DNA of 64,000 bases from Clostridium sp. AN503 (GCF_040719375.1 NZ_JBFDTP010000001.1:1426001-1490000); one strand, 5' to 3'. Counted from the first letter of the stretch, positions 36,958-46,282 are shown. Program-made: numbers and translations. Notes: a model not told the origin generated them from the letters alone.

Positions 36958-39348
36958 TTACTTAAATACAACAATGGTCACTCCGGCGTCGCCTTCGCCG
37001 ATCTCGCCCAGATGAAATTCTTTTACATATTTTAACCGCTTTAAATGTTTGTGGACTCCGGCCCGCAGCGCTCCGGTGCCCTTGCCGTGTACTACCCGCA
37101 CCTGGGGCAGGTGGGCGATATAGGCGTCGTCTAAATATTTGTCCAAATGCGCCACCGCCTCGTCCACGGTCATGCCCAAAAGGTTGATCTCCGGGGAAAC
37201 GCTGGCGGACTTGGACATCTTGATGCCGCTGCTGCCGGAGCCTTTCCGGCGGCTGTCCAGGCCGGGGCCGCTGACGGAATTCTCCTGGATCAGCTCCAGG
37301 TCGTCCAACTTCACCCGCGAACGGAGGATGCCCATCTGCACAAATAAGTTGCCCTGGGCGTCCGGAAGGGTACTGACGGTGCCCTTTAGGTTCATGGAGA
37401 GCACCCGGACCCCGTCGCCGATCTTTAAGGTCTTGGGGTTGATGGCCTTGCGGGGCTTTGTGTCCTGCTTGAGGGTAAGGCCGCTCTCCACCTTCTTTAG
37501 GTTGTCACGCAGCCTGGCGCGCTCTGCTTCCAGGGCTTTTGTATCCACACCGGAGGACAGGGCCAGCTTGTTGATATTCTTGATGGTGCGGTCGGCAGTC
37601 TCCTTGGCCTCCCGGAGGATCCTCTGGGCCTCCTCGTTGGCGGAACGGATCATCTTGTCGCGGCGTTCGTCAAAACGCTCTTCCTTCTGCTCCAGACCGG
37701 ATTTGAGACGGGCGATCTCCTCCTTGTAGGACTGGATCTCCGCCCGCTCCTTCTCGATGGTCAGGCGGCTCTCCTCCAAGTGGCTGATGATGTCCTCAAA
37801 GGTCTCGTCCTCCGCCTCGATGTGGTTCTTTGCATCATCGATGATATAGTCCGGCAGCCCCAGTTTTTTGGAAATGGCAAAGGCATTGCTCTTGCCGGGG
37901 ATGCCGATCAGCAGCCGGTAGGTGGGCCGCAGGGTCTGGACGTCGAACTCGCAGCAGGCGTTCTCCACACCCGGAGTACTTAAGGCATAGATCTTGAGCT
38001 CACTATAATGGGTCGTTGCCATGGTCCGGCATTTCATGTTGTGCAGAAAATTAAGTATGGCGATGGCAAGTGCAGCGCCCTCCGTCGGGTCCGTACCTGC
38101 GCCCAGCTCGTCAAAAAGGCACAGGGAACGGCTGTCCGCTTTCCCAAGGATGTCCACGATATTGGTCATGTGGGCGGAAAACGTACTCAAACTCTGCTCA
38201 ATACTCTGCTCGTCGCCGATATCCGCAAATACCTCGTCAAATACCGCCAGCTCCGAGCCGTCAAAGGCCGGGATATGGAGCCCTGCCTGCCCCATCAGGG
38301 TAAACAGGCCCACGGTCTTTAGGGAAACGGTCTTGCCGCCGGTGTTGGGTCCGGTGATGATCAGCAGGTCGAAATCCTTGCCCAGCCAGACCGTGATCGG
38401 AACCACCTTCTGCGGGTCCAAAAGCGGATGGCGTCCGTCTTTAATGTGGATGAATCCATCGGTGTTGAACTTTGGCTCGCTGCATTTATAGTGGCGGGAC
38501 AGGGCTGCTTTTGCAAAAATAAAGTCCAGCCGCGTCAGGATCTCAAGGTTTAACGCCAGTTCCTCCGTGTAGGGGATAAGCTGGTTGCTCAGGGTTGCCA
38601 GCACGGCTTCGATCTCTTTTTGCTCCTGGATCTCTAAAGCGCGCAGCTCATTGTTGAGCTGGATGACAGCCATCGGCTCGATGAACAGGGTGGAACCGGT
38701 GGCGGACTGGTCGTGCACCATGCCGTTTACCTGGCCCTTGTGTTCGGACTTGACCGGCAGGCAGTAGCGCCCGTCGCGCATGGTGATGACTGCATCCTGC
38801 AGATAGCTGCGGTTGGAATTCAAAATGCTGTTTAGCTGGGTGTGGATCCGGTCATTGATTCCCTTCATGGAGCGGCGCACATGGCGCAGCCCGGGGCTGG
38901 CGTCGTCGCTCAACTCATCCTCGGACAGGATGCAGCGCTTGATCTCGTTGTTGACCGGGGTGAGCGGCTCTAAGGTGCGGAACATCTCATCTAAGGAATC
39001 ATCCGGAAATTCCTCGGATTCCTCGTGCCTGCCATAAGCCTTGGCCCGTGCGGCTACGGTCAGCAGGGAGCTGACGGAGAGCAGTTCCAGGATGCCGAGA
39101 GAGCTGCCGATCTCTAAACGCTTTAGGGAATCGCGGATATCCCGGATGCCGCTTAAAGATAAGCTGCCCTTCATGCGGACACGGGTGGCCGCGTCGGTGG
39201 TCTCTGCCTGTGCCTGCCGGATCTCCTCGATATTGGAAGCAGGCAGCAGGTTTCTGCACAGCAGTTTGCCGGGAGCCGATGCGGCGTACTCGGTCAGCTG
39301 CGCGATAATCTTGTCATATTCTAAAGTTTTTAATGCTTTTTGGTTCAT
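36958..39348 (-). CDS. mutS2: Endonuclease MutS2
   Basis: 796 residues, full length. The MutS core carries Walker A G-P-N-T-G-G-K-T and Walker B L-F-D-E-L-G-A-G-T-D, there is a long charged coiled coil at about 510-610, and the C-terminal Smr nuclease domain has D-x-x-x-A-V-A-H-L-D and V-V-H-G-K-G-T-G-A-L-R. MutS2 suppresses homologous recombination and, in Bacillus, helps rescue collided ribosomes. It lacks the mismatch-recognition domain of MutS1. Housekeeping gene. Confidence 0.95.
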   Translation of the reverse strand: MNQKALKTLEYDKIIAQLTEYAASAPGKLLCRNLLPASNIEEIRQAQAETTDAATRVRMKGSLSLSGIRDIRDSLKRLEIGSSLGILELLSVSSLLTVAARAKAYGRHEESEEFPDDSLDEMFRTLEPLTPVNNEIKRCILSEDELSDDASPGLRHVRRSMKGINDRIHTQLNSILNSNRSYLQDAVITMRDGRYCLPVKSEHKGQVNGMVHDQSATGSTLFIEPMAVIQLNNELRALEIQEQKEIEAVLATLSNQLIPYTEELALNLEILTRLDFIFAKAALSRHYKCSEPKFNTDGFIHIKDGRHPLLDPQKVVPITVWLGKDFDLLIITGPNTGGKTVSLKTVGLFTLMGQAGLHIPAFDGSELAVFDEVFADIGDEQSIEQSLSTFSAHMTNIVDILGKADSRSLCLFDELGAGTDPTEGAALAIAILNFLHNMKCRTMATTHYSELKIYALSTPGVENACCEFDVQTLRPTYRLLIGIPGKSNAFAISKKLGLPDYIIDDAKNHIEAEDETFEDIISHLEESRLTIEKERAEIQSYKEEIARLKSGLEQKEERFDERRDKMIRSANEEAQRILREAKETADRTIKNINKLALSSGVDTKALEAERARLRDNLKKVESGLTLKQDTKPRKAINPKTLKIGDGVRVLSMNLKGTVSTLPDAQGNLFVQMGILRSRVKLDDLELIQENSVSGPGLDSRRKGSGSSGIKMSKSASVSPEINLLGMTVDEAVAHLDKYLDDAYIAHLPQVRVVHGKGTGALRAGVHKHLKRLKYVKEFHLGEIGEGDAGVTIVVFK

Positions 39349-39397
39349 ATCAGTCCTCGATCTTATATTTGCTGTGATTGTGATAAGTCAGTGGGAT

Positions 39398-39440
39398 GGG
39401 CATGTTCTAATGAGTATGCTCTAACTGGGTATATTCTATA
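39398..39440. repeat. Three imperfect tandem 14-15-bp repeats
   Basis: GGGCATGTTCTAAT, GAGTATGCTCTAACT and GGGTATATTCTATA in tandem, between the divergent mutS2 and HtrA-like genes. Function unknown; they could be a protein-binding array or chance drift. The rest of this 270-base gap holds the rightward promoter. Confidence 0.35.
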
Positions 39441-39545
39441 GGAACTGCCTGTGTGGGTAAGATCCCTTAACAGGATTCCATAACAGTATACCATAACTGT
39501 CAGGCCCTTGAAAGCCCCGAACGGCAAACGGCAATAAGTTTTTTC

Positions 39546-39574
39546 TTGCACATTTTCGGCAGGGACCTTATAAT
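39546..39574 (+). promoter_or_regulatory. Sigma-A promoter for the HtrA-like gene
   Basis: TTGCAC at 39546-39551, a 17-base spacer and a perfect TATAAT at 39569-39574, 45 bases before the ATG at 39619, which has AAGGAGG upstream. Confidence 0.75.
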
Positions 39575-39618
39575 AGGGATAAGTCTTTACGGGGAGGATA
39601 TGAAGTAAGGAGGTTGAC

Positions 39619-40950
39619 ATGCCTGAAGTACATGATTCAGGGAAGGGGTCGGGCGGAAACGGAAAACGGCGCTTTATCAACGAAAAAGTCGTAAAACCAC
39701 CGCTGACCAGAAGGCAGATTGCAAAACGTGCGCTTGCCTTTTTCTGTGTTGCCGTTATTTTTGGGGTGGTTGCAGCGGTCAGCTTTGTGGTGACCATGCC
39801 GTTTGCGAACCGGTATCTGGGTGGGGAACCGCCTAAAGAATCATCGATCTCCATACCGAAGGACGAGCTTTCCGAGTCCACCGAGGAGGAGACCACGGCA
39901 GCAGCAACGACAGCCGCGGAGAGCGAGCCGATAGAGGACCGCGTCCAGTCGGCTCTTGAGAATTACCGTTATACGGTGGATGATTTGAACACGATGCTCG
40001 GCAGTCTGCGCCAGAGGGTACAGGCGGCGGGCAGCGGGATCGTTGTGGTGCATTCTGTGCAGCAGGAGGTAGACTGGTTTGACAATCCGGTGGAGACCAC
40101 GGGCCTGTATGCGGGCGCAGTGATCGCCGACACAGGACAGGAGCTTTTGATCCTGACACCGGAGGCGGCGGTGGAAAAAGCCGATTCCATCAAGGTGACT
40201 TTCGGGGACGGCAAGGATGTGGACGGCCGGATGCGTCAGAAGGATACCATTACTGGTATGGCGATCGTCAGCGTGAACACGTCAGACGTGGAGGAGAGCA
40301 TTTTAAAATCCGTGAAAGAAGTTCCGCTTGGCAACTCCTACACTATGCGGGAAGGGGATCTGATCGTGGCGGTGGGAGCTCCGGCGGGGGTGGTCCATTC
40401 CGTGAACTACGGATTTGTTTCCTATGTCCTGAAAAATGCCCAGATGGTGGATCAGCACTGCCGGCTGTTTTATTCGGATATTCCGGCGGATGTGGAAAAA
40501 GGCACATTTTTGCTCAACACGTCGGGTGAGCTGATCGGCTGGGCCATGGAGGCGCATCAGGGTGAGGAGAGTGTCCATCAGGGCCTGGGTATCACGGAGA
40601 TCATGGGCATTTCAGATTATAAGGGTATTTTGGAGAAGCTGAGCAATGGCCGCGGCGCCCCATATTTCGGTATTATGGGCCAGGGGGTATCGGAGACTAT
40701 GGCGGCCCAGGGGCTGCCGGAGGGGATCTATGTGATGAATGCCATCGCGGACGGCCCGGCCTACAATGCGGGAATCCAGAACGGGGACATCATCACCGCT
40801 GTGGATGGCAGGGAGCTGCTTTCCATGAAGGATTTTCAGGGTATGATGGACAGCCTGGAGTGCGGTCAGCTGATCAATGTCACCGTGGAGCGCAACGGGC
40901 GCGACCAGTACACGCGTCTGGAGTTCCAGGTGACGGTGGGCGCCAGGTAG
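39619..40950 (+). CDS. HtrA/DegP-like membrane-anchored PDZ protein with degenerate protease domain
   Basis: 443 residues: cytoplasmic tail, one membrane helix (about 37-60), a Glu/Thr/Ala linker, a trypsin-like domain and a PDZ domain (about 345-440, with A-Y-N-A-G-I-Q-N-G-D-I-I). The fold landmarks of HtrA are recognisable (V-A-V-G-A-P-A-G-V), but the His region reads L-T-P-E-A-A-V, the Asp region T-G-M-A-I-V, and the Ser region lacks G-N-S-G-G (V-E-K-G-T-F). All three triad positions seem lost, so a non-catalytic scaffold or sensor role is likely. The next gene follows closely. Confidence 0.75.
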   Translation: MPEVHDSGKGSGGNGKRRFINEKVVKPPLTRRQIAKRALAFFCVAVIFGVVAAVSFVVTMPFANRYLGGEPPKESSISIPKDELSESTEEETTAAATTAAESEPIEDRVQSALENYRYTVDDLNTMLGSLRQRVQAAGSGIVVVHSVQQEVDWFDNPVETTGLYAGAVIADTGQELLILTPEAAVEKADSIKVTFGDGKDVDGRMRQKDTITGMAIVSVNTSDVEESILKSVKEVPLGNSYTMREGDLIVAVGAPAGVVHSVNYGFVSYVLKNAQMVDQHCRLFYSDIPADVEKGTFLLNTSGELIGWAMEAHQGEESVHQGLGITEIMGISDYKGILEKLSNGRGAPYFGIMGQGVSETMAAQGLPEGIYVMNAIADGPAYNAGIQNGDIITAVDGRELLSMKDFQGMMDSLECGQLINVTVERNGRDQYTRLEFQVTVGAR

Positions 40951-40997
40951 AACTGGGTGCCAGATAGAAAAATAGAACAGGAAGAAAAGGGAAGAAT

Positions 40998-41945
40998 ATG
41001 AAGTATATTGACAGCCTGCGGGAAGGCATGCGCATTTCGGAAGTATATCTGTGCAAATCCAAACAGATCGCACTGACGAAGGCGGGAAAAGAATACGGCA
41101 ATCTGGTATTGCAGGACAAGACAGGCACAGTGGACGCCAAGATCTGGGACTTAGGTTCCCCGGGGGTCGGCAATTTTGAAGCGATGGATTATGTCTGCGT
41201 GGACGCGGACGTGACCGTATTCATGGGGTCCAACCAGCTGAATATCAAACGTGTCCGCAAGGCTGATGAAGGAGAATATGTCCCGGCCGACTATCTTCCG
41301 GTGTCCTCAAAGGATATCCGGCAGATGTACACAGAGTTTCTGGGGCTGATCGCCAGCGTAAAAAATCCGTATTTGAAGAAATTGCTTGAGAGTTATTTTG
41401 TGGAGGATGCGGCATTTGCAAAAGCCTTCCAGTTCCACAGCGCAGCCAAGAGCGTGCATCACGGATTCGTGGGCGGACTTCTGGAACATACGCTGAGCGT
41501 GACAAAGATGTGCGACTATTTTTCCAGGACTTACCCGCTGCTGAACCGGGATCTGCTCCTGACAGCGGCCATGTTCCATGACATTGGCAAGACGAAGGAG
41601 CTGTCCACCTTCCCGGAGAATGACTACACGGACGACGGCCAGCTTCTGGGCCATATCATCATCGGCACAGAGATGATCAGTGAACGGATCCGGACGATCC
41701 CCGGTTTCCCGGAGCGTCTTGCGACGGAGTTAAAGCACTGCATCCTGGCCCATCATGGGGAGCTGCAGTACGGATCGCCGAAAAAGCCCGCGATCTTAGA
41801 GGCGCTGGCCCTGAATTTTGCGGACAATGCGGACGCGAAGATGGAGACGATGATCGAGGTGCTGCAGGGAGCGGGAGAAAACCAGGGATGGCTGGGATAT
41901 AACCGGCTGCTGGAGACCAATATCCGGAAGACCTCGGAGTGCTGA
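40998..41945 (+). CDS. HD-domain 3'-5' exoribonuclease, YhaM family
   Basis: 315 residues. An N-terminal OB-fold nucleic-acid-binding domain (L-V-L-Q-D-K-T-G-T-V-D-A-K-I-W-D) is followed by an HD domain with the metal motif M-F-H-D-I-G-K and surrounding histidines (L-L-E-H-T-L, L-A-H-H-G). This is the YhaM/CBF1 arrangement. It degrades RNA and ssDNA in the cytoplasm in characterised members. It is followed by a strong terminator. Confidence 0.88.
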   Translation: MKYIDSLREGMRISEVYLCKSKQIALTKAGKEYGNLVLQDKTGTVDAKIWDLGSPGVGNFEAMDYVCVDADVTVFMGSNQLNIKRVRKADEGEYVPADYLPVSSKDIRQMYTEFLGLIASVKNPYLKKLLESYFVEDAAFAKAFQFHSAAKSVHHGFVGGLLEHTLSVTKMCDYFSRTYPLLNRDLLLTAAMFHDIGKTKELSTFPENDYTDDGQLLGHIIIGTEMISERIRTIPGFPERLATELKHCILAHHGELQYGSPKKPAILEALALNFADNADAKMETMIEVLQGAGENQGWLGYNRLLETNIRKTSEC

Positions 41946-42001
41946 GGGCTGATTAATAGAGATCATAGGGGTCAGAATACTGAAACGTAAAAGGCAAAAT
42001 A

Positions 42002-42042
42002 AAAGAGTATGGAATCTGAAATTTGAGTTCCATACTCTTTTT
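42002..42042. terminator. Bidirectional rho-independent terminator
   Basis: Thirteen-base-pair perfect stem AAAGAGTATGGAA / TTCCATACTCTTT with a 13-base loop, T-rich on the right and T-rich on the opposite strand too. It separates the convergent YhaM-type and cupin genes. Confidence 0.8.
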
Positions 42043-42082
42043 GTTGATATTATAGCCCCTTAAGAGTTTTTGTGACCGGGCC

Positions 42083-42538
42083 TTATTCGTTGGATGATGG
42101 GACCGGTTTTGTGATGTACTCCCGATCCAGATAGATCTGGCAGGAACCGCCATAGGCGCCTTCCGTATACTTTACCGGTTCTATGGCATGGGGAAGTCCG
42201 GCCGGAATATAGACACAGCAGGGGGATTCCAGCAGATACACATCATCCCCCAGGGTGATCCGGTACTCCACGGCTCCCTTATCCCCCAGGATCAGATACA
42301 TCTCATCCCCATCATGAATGTGCGGAGTTGCCTTGGGGGCCTTTCCGCTGGCTACGATGTCTGATTGTCTTTTGGTTATCTGGAACATGGTGGGACATAC
42401 CCAGGCCTTTGCTTCGGGCACCAGGTCCCCGTTCATCAACACCGGAAATCCCCTGCCGCCGATGGATCCCTCATGATCCGGAAGACTCTCTACCCACTGG
42501 ATATCTTTTACGATCAGATGCTCATATTTATGACTCAT
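42083..42538 (-). CDS. Cupin-domain protein
   Basis: 151 residues with a single cupin barrel. The metal motif T-P-H-I-H-D-G-D-E-M-Y and second motif I-P-A-G-L-P-H are intact, so a metal is probably bound. It lies 32 bases downstream of the BaiCD-like reductase gene on the same strand and is probably cotranscribed with it. Dioxygenase, isomerase or binding roles are all possible; the pairing suggests action on the reductase's substrate or product. Confidence 0.75.
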   Translation of the reverse strand: MSHKYEHLIVKDIQWVESLPDHEGSIGGRGFPVLMNGDLVPEAKAWVCPTMFQITKRQSDIVASGKAPKATPHIHDGDEMYLILGDKGAVEYRITLGDDVYLLESPCCVYIPAGLPHAIEPVKYTEGAYGGSCQIYLDREYITKPVPSSNE

Positions 42539-42570
42539 TTAAAATACCACCTTTCTATCATGTCAAGCTC

Positions 42571-44562
42571 TTAAATATTTCTCGCGATTTCGTAAGCGTT
42601 CCATATGGCATACATAATATTATGTACCTGAGCGGAATCGCCGATGTTGTAAACCGGTTTCTTTAAATCCCTGATGCGTTCATACAGCCTGTTCTCGGAC
42701 CGGTAGCCAACCGCGGAGATCACGGTATCCGCCTGGAGCGTCAGTTCTTCCTGACCCTGTGTGACGAGGACATTTGTGCCGTCAATCTCCTTTACACAGG
42801 CATTGGTCAGGACTTTTACCTCATGATATTTCATCAGGTCTGTCAGCATACTGTAGTTCATGAACGGCATGCCGTGCGGCCCGCCAAGGATCTGGGGCTG
42901 CATCTCCACCACTGTGACCTGTTTTCCCTGCTTTGCCAGCCACAAACCTGTTTCACATCCCACAAGACCTCCGCCGATCATGACAACCCTGTCTCCGGCG
43001 GACTTTCGTCCCATCAGGACATCGTCTGCAACGACTGTGTTTTTCAATGCCTCCTGCTGTAAGACAATGGGAGAAGAACCGGTTGCCGTAATGATCACGT
43101 CGGCGTCGCTGTTTCGGATATCCTGTTCTGAGAGCTCGCTGTTTAAGGATACCTGGACGTGCAGAAGCATTAGCTGGCGCTCGTACCATTTTACAAGCTC
43201 GTGATCATAGTGTTTGAAGCTTGGGATGCCGCCGGGGATCAGATTCCCGCCAAGTTTTCCGCTTTTTTCATGGAGCTGGACCTCATGGCCTCGTTCTGCC
43301 AGAACACGGGCGCTCTCGCAGCCCGCCACGCCGCCTCCGACGATCAGTATTTTCTTTTTCTCCGCTGCCGGAGAAAGGCCGTAGATATTCTCTCTGCCGC
43401 AGGCGGGATTCACTGCGCAGGAGATTGGCCCCCGGGAGATCCTTCCCAGACAGCCTTCATGACAGCCAAGACAGGGGCGGATCTCATCCAGGCGTTCTGT
43501 GCGGAGCTTTTCCGGGTATTCGGGGTCAGCCAGCAGCTGGCGTCCATATTCTACGATATCGCAGGATCTGCCCAGGGCTTCCACGGCTATGTCAGGATTC
43601 TCCATGCGGCCGGCAAGGATGATGGGGATGTCCACTTCTTTCTTGAGGATCTCGCCAAACGGGCGGTACATCCCTTCTTCTTCAAAATACATGGGCGGAT
43701 GGTTCCAATACCAGGAGTCATAAGTTCCGGCGTCAACATTGAGCGCGTCATAGCCGGCCGCTTCCAGGATCTTCGCCGCAGCGATGCCTTCTTCAATATC
43801 CCGGCCCGCTTCCTCATAAACTTCCCCGGGCAGGCCGCCCTGGCGGAGGGCCTTCATGCAGCTTTTCAGGCTGAAACGCAGAGACACCGGAAAATCATTC
43901 CCGCACGCCTTTTTGATCCCTTTGACAATATCGGTGGCAAAGCGGAGACGGTTCTCAAGGCTGCCCCCGTATTCATCCGTTCTGTGGTTGTAGATGGCGA
44001 TCGCAAACTGGTCAAGGAGATATCCCTCGTGTACCGCATGGATCTCAACCCCGTCAAATCCTGCCCGCCTGGCGATCATGGCGCCTTTTACGAAATCCGT
44101 GGTATACTGTTTTATTTCTTCTATTGACATCTCACGGTGCTGCAGGGAAGGATCGAAACGGTTTCCCTGGGCAGAAGGGGCAATATAGTTTTTGACCATA
44201 CCCGGCATCGTGCTGCGCCCGGCATTGGCTGTCATCTGCAAAAAGATCTTAGCCCCGTATGCATGGATCTGCTCATTCATCTGATTCCCGTTGTGTACAA
44301 ACGCACTGGGGTTCTTTGTCACACATGGCAGGCCTGGAGAGCCAATCCCTTCCACGTCTACATTCACCGTAGTGACGCCGGTGATGATCAGCCCGATGCC
44401 TCCCCTTGCGCGCTCTACATAATAATCCTGTAAACGCTGATTATAGGCATAATGCGGGTCTGCGTAACCGATCGGGCCCATTGGCGCCATAGCCATCCTG
44501 TTCTTGAGCTTCAGCTTTCCAATGTGGGCCGGCTCAAAAAGAGCCGAATACTTCTCCTCCAT
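42571..44562 (-). CDS. NADH:flavin oxidoreductase, 2,4-dienoyl-CoA reductase/BaiCD-like
   Basis: 663 residues, three-part architecture: Old-Yellow-Enzyme FMN barrel (about 1-330, M-A-M-A-P-M-G start region, H-A-V-H-E-G-Y-L-L-D-Q-F), a [4Fe-4S] site (C-L-G-C-H-E-G-C-L, then a fourth Cys in I-S-C-A), an FAD/NAD(H) domain with G-G-G-V-A-G and a second dinucleotide motif G-G-G-L-V-G. Relatives reduce enoates, including BaiCD/BaiH acting on bile-acid intermediates and FldZ-type cinnamate reductases. The substrate here is unknown. It has a TTGACA promoter with repressor-like repeats and a divergent TetR gene. Confidence 0.88.
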   Translation of the reverse strand: MEEKYSALFEPAHIGKLKLKNRMAMAPMGPIGYADPHYAYNQRLQDYYVERARGGIGLIITGVTTVNVDVEGIGSPGLPCVTKNPSAFVHNGNQMNEQIHAYGAKIFLQMTANAGRSTMPGMVKNYIAPSAQGNRFDPSLQHREMSIEEIKQYTTDFVKGAMIARRAGFDGVEIHAVHEGYLLDQFAIAIYNHRTDEYGGSLENRLRFATDIVKGIKKACGNDFPVSLRFSLKSCMKALRQGGLPGEVYEEAGRDIEEGIAAAKILEAAGYDALNVDAGTYDSWYWNHPPMYFEEEGMYRPFGEILKKEVDIPIILAGRMENPDIAVEALGRSCDIVEYGRQLLADPEYPEKLRTERLDEIRPCLGCHEGCLGRISRGPISCAVNPACGRENIYGLSPAAEKKKILIVGGGVAGCESARVLAERGHEVQLHEKSGKLGGNLIPGGIPSFKHYDHELVKWYERQLMLLHVQVSLNSELSEQDIRNSDADVIITATGSSPIVLQQEALKNTVVADDVLMGRKSAGDRVVMIGGGLVGCETGLWLAKQGKQVTVVEMQPQILGGPHGMPFMNYSMLTDLMKYHEVKVLTNACVKEIDGTNVLVTQGQEELTLQADTVISAVGYRSENRLYERIRDLKKPVYNIGDSAQVHNIMYAIWNAYEIARNI

Positions 44563-44583
44563 TTCTCAACCTCCTTTTTAAAT

Positions 44584-44607
44584 AACAATGTTCGCCGAAC
44601 AATGTTC
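44584..44607. promoter_or_regulatory. Repressor-like repeat array before the BaiCD-like gene
   Basis: Two direct copies of AACAATGTTC (44584-44593 and 44598-44607) separated by GCCG, which also create the palindromes TGTTCGCCGAACA and GAACAATGTTC. They lie just downstream of the minus-strand -10 box, where a bound repressor would block transcription. The divergent TetR protein is the likely binder. Confidence 0.55.
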
Positions 44608-44616
44608 TGTAAACAC

Positions 44617-44645
44617 AGTGTAGCATTTGAGCTTATCCTTGTCAA
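44617..44645 (-). promoter_or_regulatory. Promoter of the BaiCD-like gene
   Basis: On the minus strand, perfect TTGACA (44645-44640), a 17-base spacer and TACACT (44622-44617). The repeat array follows within ten bases. Confidence 0.65.
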
Positions 44646-44703
44646 CCTTCTTGAGAATTTTTATGAAAGAATGTTTATGAAGAAAAATATAATTTTAAAA
44701 TCT

Positions 44704-44733
44704 TTTGATAGTCTTTATCAAATGCGCTATAAT
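44704..44733 (+). promoter_or_regulatory. Promoter of the TetR gene with overlapping palindrome
   Basis: TTGATA at 44705-44710, a 17-base spacer and perfect TATAAT at 44728-44733. The -35 is inside an inverted repeat TTTGATA / TATCAAA (44704-44710 and 44716-44722), a possible second regulator site unlike the one on the BaiCD side. Confidence 0.65.
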
Positions 44734-44767
44734 AGCGGTATCTATAAAGTTCAGAAAGAGTGAGAAT

Positions 44768-45349
44768 ATGACGAAACGAGCAGAGCAGGCAATATCAACC
44801 AAACGGAAGCTTCTGTATACTGCCTACCAGATCATACGTGAAGACGGATATCCTGCATTGACCATACGGAAGCTTTGCCAGAAGAGCGGTGTCTCTACAG
44901 GCGCCTTTTACCATCACTACACATCCAAGGAGGATTTGATCACACAGGGTTTCATGTCTTACGATGAGGAGCTTAAGGAAGAACTTGAGCATTCCACAGA
45001 GGCAGATCCGCTGAAGATGATACTCCATATCATCCTCAGCCTGACAAGATATGTATTTGATAACGGTTCCGGTTTTGCCAAGGAGCTGTACATTTCTCAG
45101 CTCTCGATCGAAAATAATTACATCACAAAAAAAGAACGCCCATATTATCAGGCCGTTCTGAATTATGTAAAGCAGGCGCAGAAGGAGGGCCGTCTGGATG
45201 CTTCTGCAGATGCTGAAGAAGTGACAGGACATCTGCTTCGCATCGGACGAGGGACGATCCTTGACTGGTGCCTGCACGATTACGGGTATGATCTGATGAA
45301 ACAGGCGGAGAGCGACCTGCGTCTGACCCTAAGCCTTTTTGCCAAATAA
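44768..45349 (+). CDS. TetR/AcrR-family transcriptional regulator
   Basis: 193 residues from ATG 44768; a longer frame from 44705 overlaps the promoter and is rejected. The N-terminal helix-turn-helix is clear: T-I-R-K-L-C-Q-K-S-G-V-S-T-G-A-F-Y-H-H-Y. The rest is an all-helical ligand domain. It is divergent from the BaiCD-like reductase and cupin genes, so it probably senses their aromatic, steroid or enoate-type substrate and represses them (inference). Confidence 0.88.
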   Translation: MTKRAEQAISTKRKLLYTAYQIIREDGYPALTIRKLCQKSGVSTGAFYHHYTSKEDLITQGFMSYDEELKEELEHSTEADPLKMILHIILSLTRYVFDNGSGFAKELYISQLSIENNYITKKERPYYQAVLNYVKQAQKEGRLDASADAEEVTGHLLRIGRGTILDWCLHDYGYDLMKQAESDLRLTLSLFAK

Positions 45350-45378
45350 AATGGCCGCTGCGTCCAGCACAGGTGCAG

Positions 45379-46035
45379 TCAGTTCATATCACGGCTCCTG
45401 CGCTTGATGATGACGACGTCAATGACCGTACAGAACACAATATAAAACAGCCAGCACAACCCAAATGTGACGTAAGAATTCCCCAGGCCCGGAAGCGGTG
45501 AGATCCTGCCTGTAAAACCACCCAGCAGTCCATCCAGGATATTGAAGCAGCAAGACAAGGGCATCAGCGTCAGCAGCCATACATTGATCAGAGCAAACAG
45601 CGTTCTGGCGCGTTTTCTGTTCCGGAAGCCGGCCATCTGGCCCACTGCAAAGGTCATAGTGCCGACCGCCATGACAGTAAGCCCTGCAAATACAGAATAA
45701 GCTATCTGCCGATCCATCCAGATGGTGATTGCTTCAATCAATCCGATCGCGTTGATGGTTGTTCCGATAACTGAGAATAACAGGGCGTCCCGCCGGAGCC
45801 TGGTATCTTCCTGGTTTTTTGTCTCGTTTTCCTTCGGTTCCGTTCCCTTTAAAAGATAATCCGCCGTGGTATTAAAGTATTCACTCAGCAGAATGATCTT
45901 TTCAATATCCGGAGAACTCTGACTGCTCTCCCATTTAGAAACAGCCTGCCGAGAAACGCCGATCTTATCTGCAAGTTCTTCCTGCGATATCCCTCTTGAT
46001 TTTCGTAAGTATTGTATCCTGTCTGCCAGATTCAT
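45379..46035 (-). CDS. XRE-family regulator with membrane helices
   Basis: 218 residues from ATG 46035, with AAGGAGG upstream; the frame is open a further 28 codons but without a suitable site. An N-terminal Cro/C1-type helix-turn-helix (I-S-Q-E-E-L-A-D-K-I-G-V-S-R-Q-A-V-S-K-W) is followed by Y-F-N-T-T-A-D-Y-L-L. The C-terminal half has about four hydrophobic segments, so the regulator is membrane-anchored. Such proteins are common in Clostridia and often respond to envelope signals; no target is evident. Confidence 0.85.
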   Translation of the reverse strand: MNLADRIQYLRKSRGISQEELADKIGVSRQAVSKWESSQSSPDIEKIILLSEYFNTTADYLLKGTEPKENETKNQEDTRLRRDALLFSVIGTTINAIGLIEAITIWMDRQIAYSVFAGLTVMAVGTMTFAVGQMAGFRNRKRARTLFALINVWLLTLMPLSCCFNILDGLLGGFTGRISPLPGLGNSYVTFGLCWLFYIVFCTVIDVVIIKRRSRDMN

Positions 46036-46199
46036 TACAGACACCTCCTTGATTTGATAATCCCATGTTAACAGAAAATGCAGTTTCCATGCTACCATCC
46101 GGGCATTGCAATCTGTCAACCAGTGGTTGCAGGGGCTCTAAACCTCTGTATATTAACAAAACAGGTCCATTTTTGAGTAGTAGGGAAATATTGGAAAAC

Positions 46200-46223
46200 G
46201 GCACGGTCAGTTCTGACCATGCC
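46200..46223. other. Hairpin in the gap upstream of the XRE and DUF6323 genes
   Basis: Ten-base arms GGCACGGTCA / TGACCATGCC with one mismatch and a GTTC loop. It lies in the 305-base gap between divergent genes; it could be an operator or a transcript hairpin. Nothing else was recognised there except the rightward promoter. Confidence 0.35.
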
Positions 46224-46282
46224 GCATATATTGTGCTTTCCACTGTCTATACTATACCACAAAAATGCCCAAAATACAAGGC

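Noticed and set aside
39398..39440. CRISPR-like repeat array
   Set aside because: The repeats are directly adjacent with no spacers, diverged, and no cas genes are in the window.
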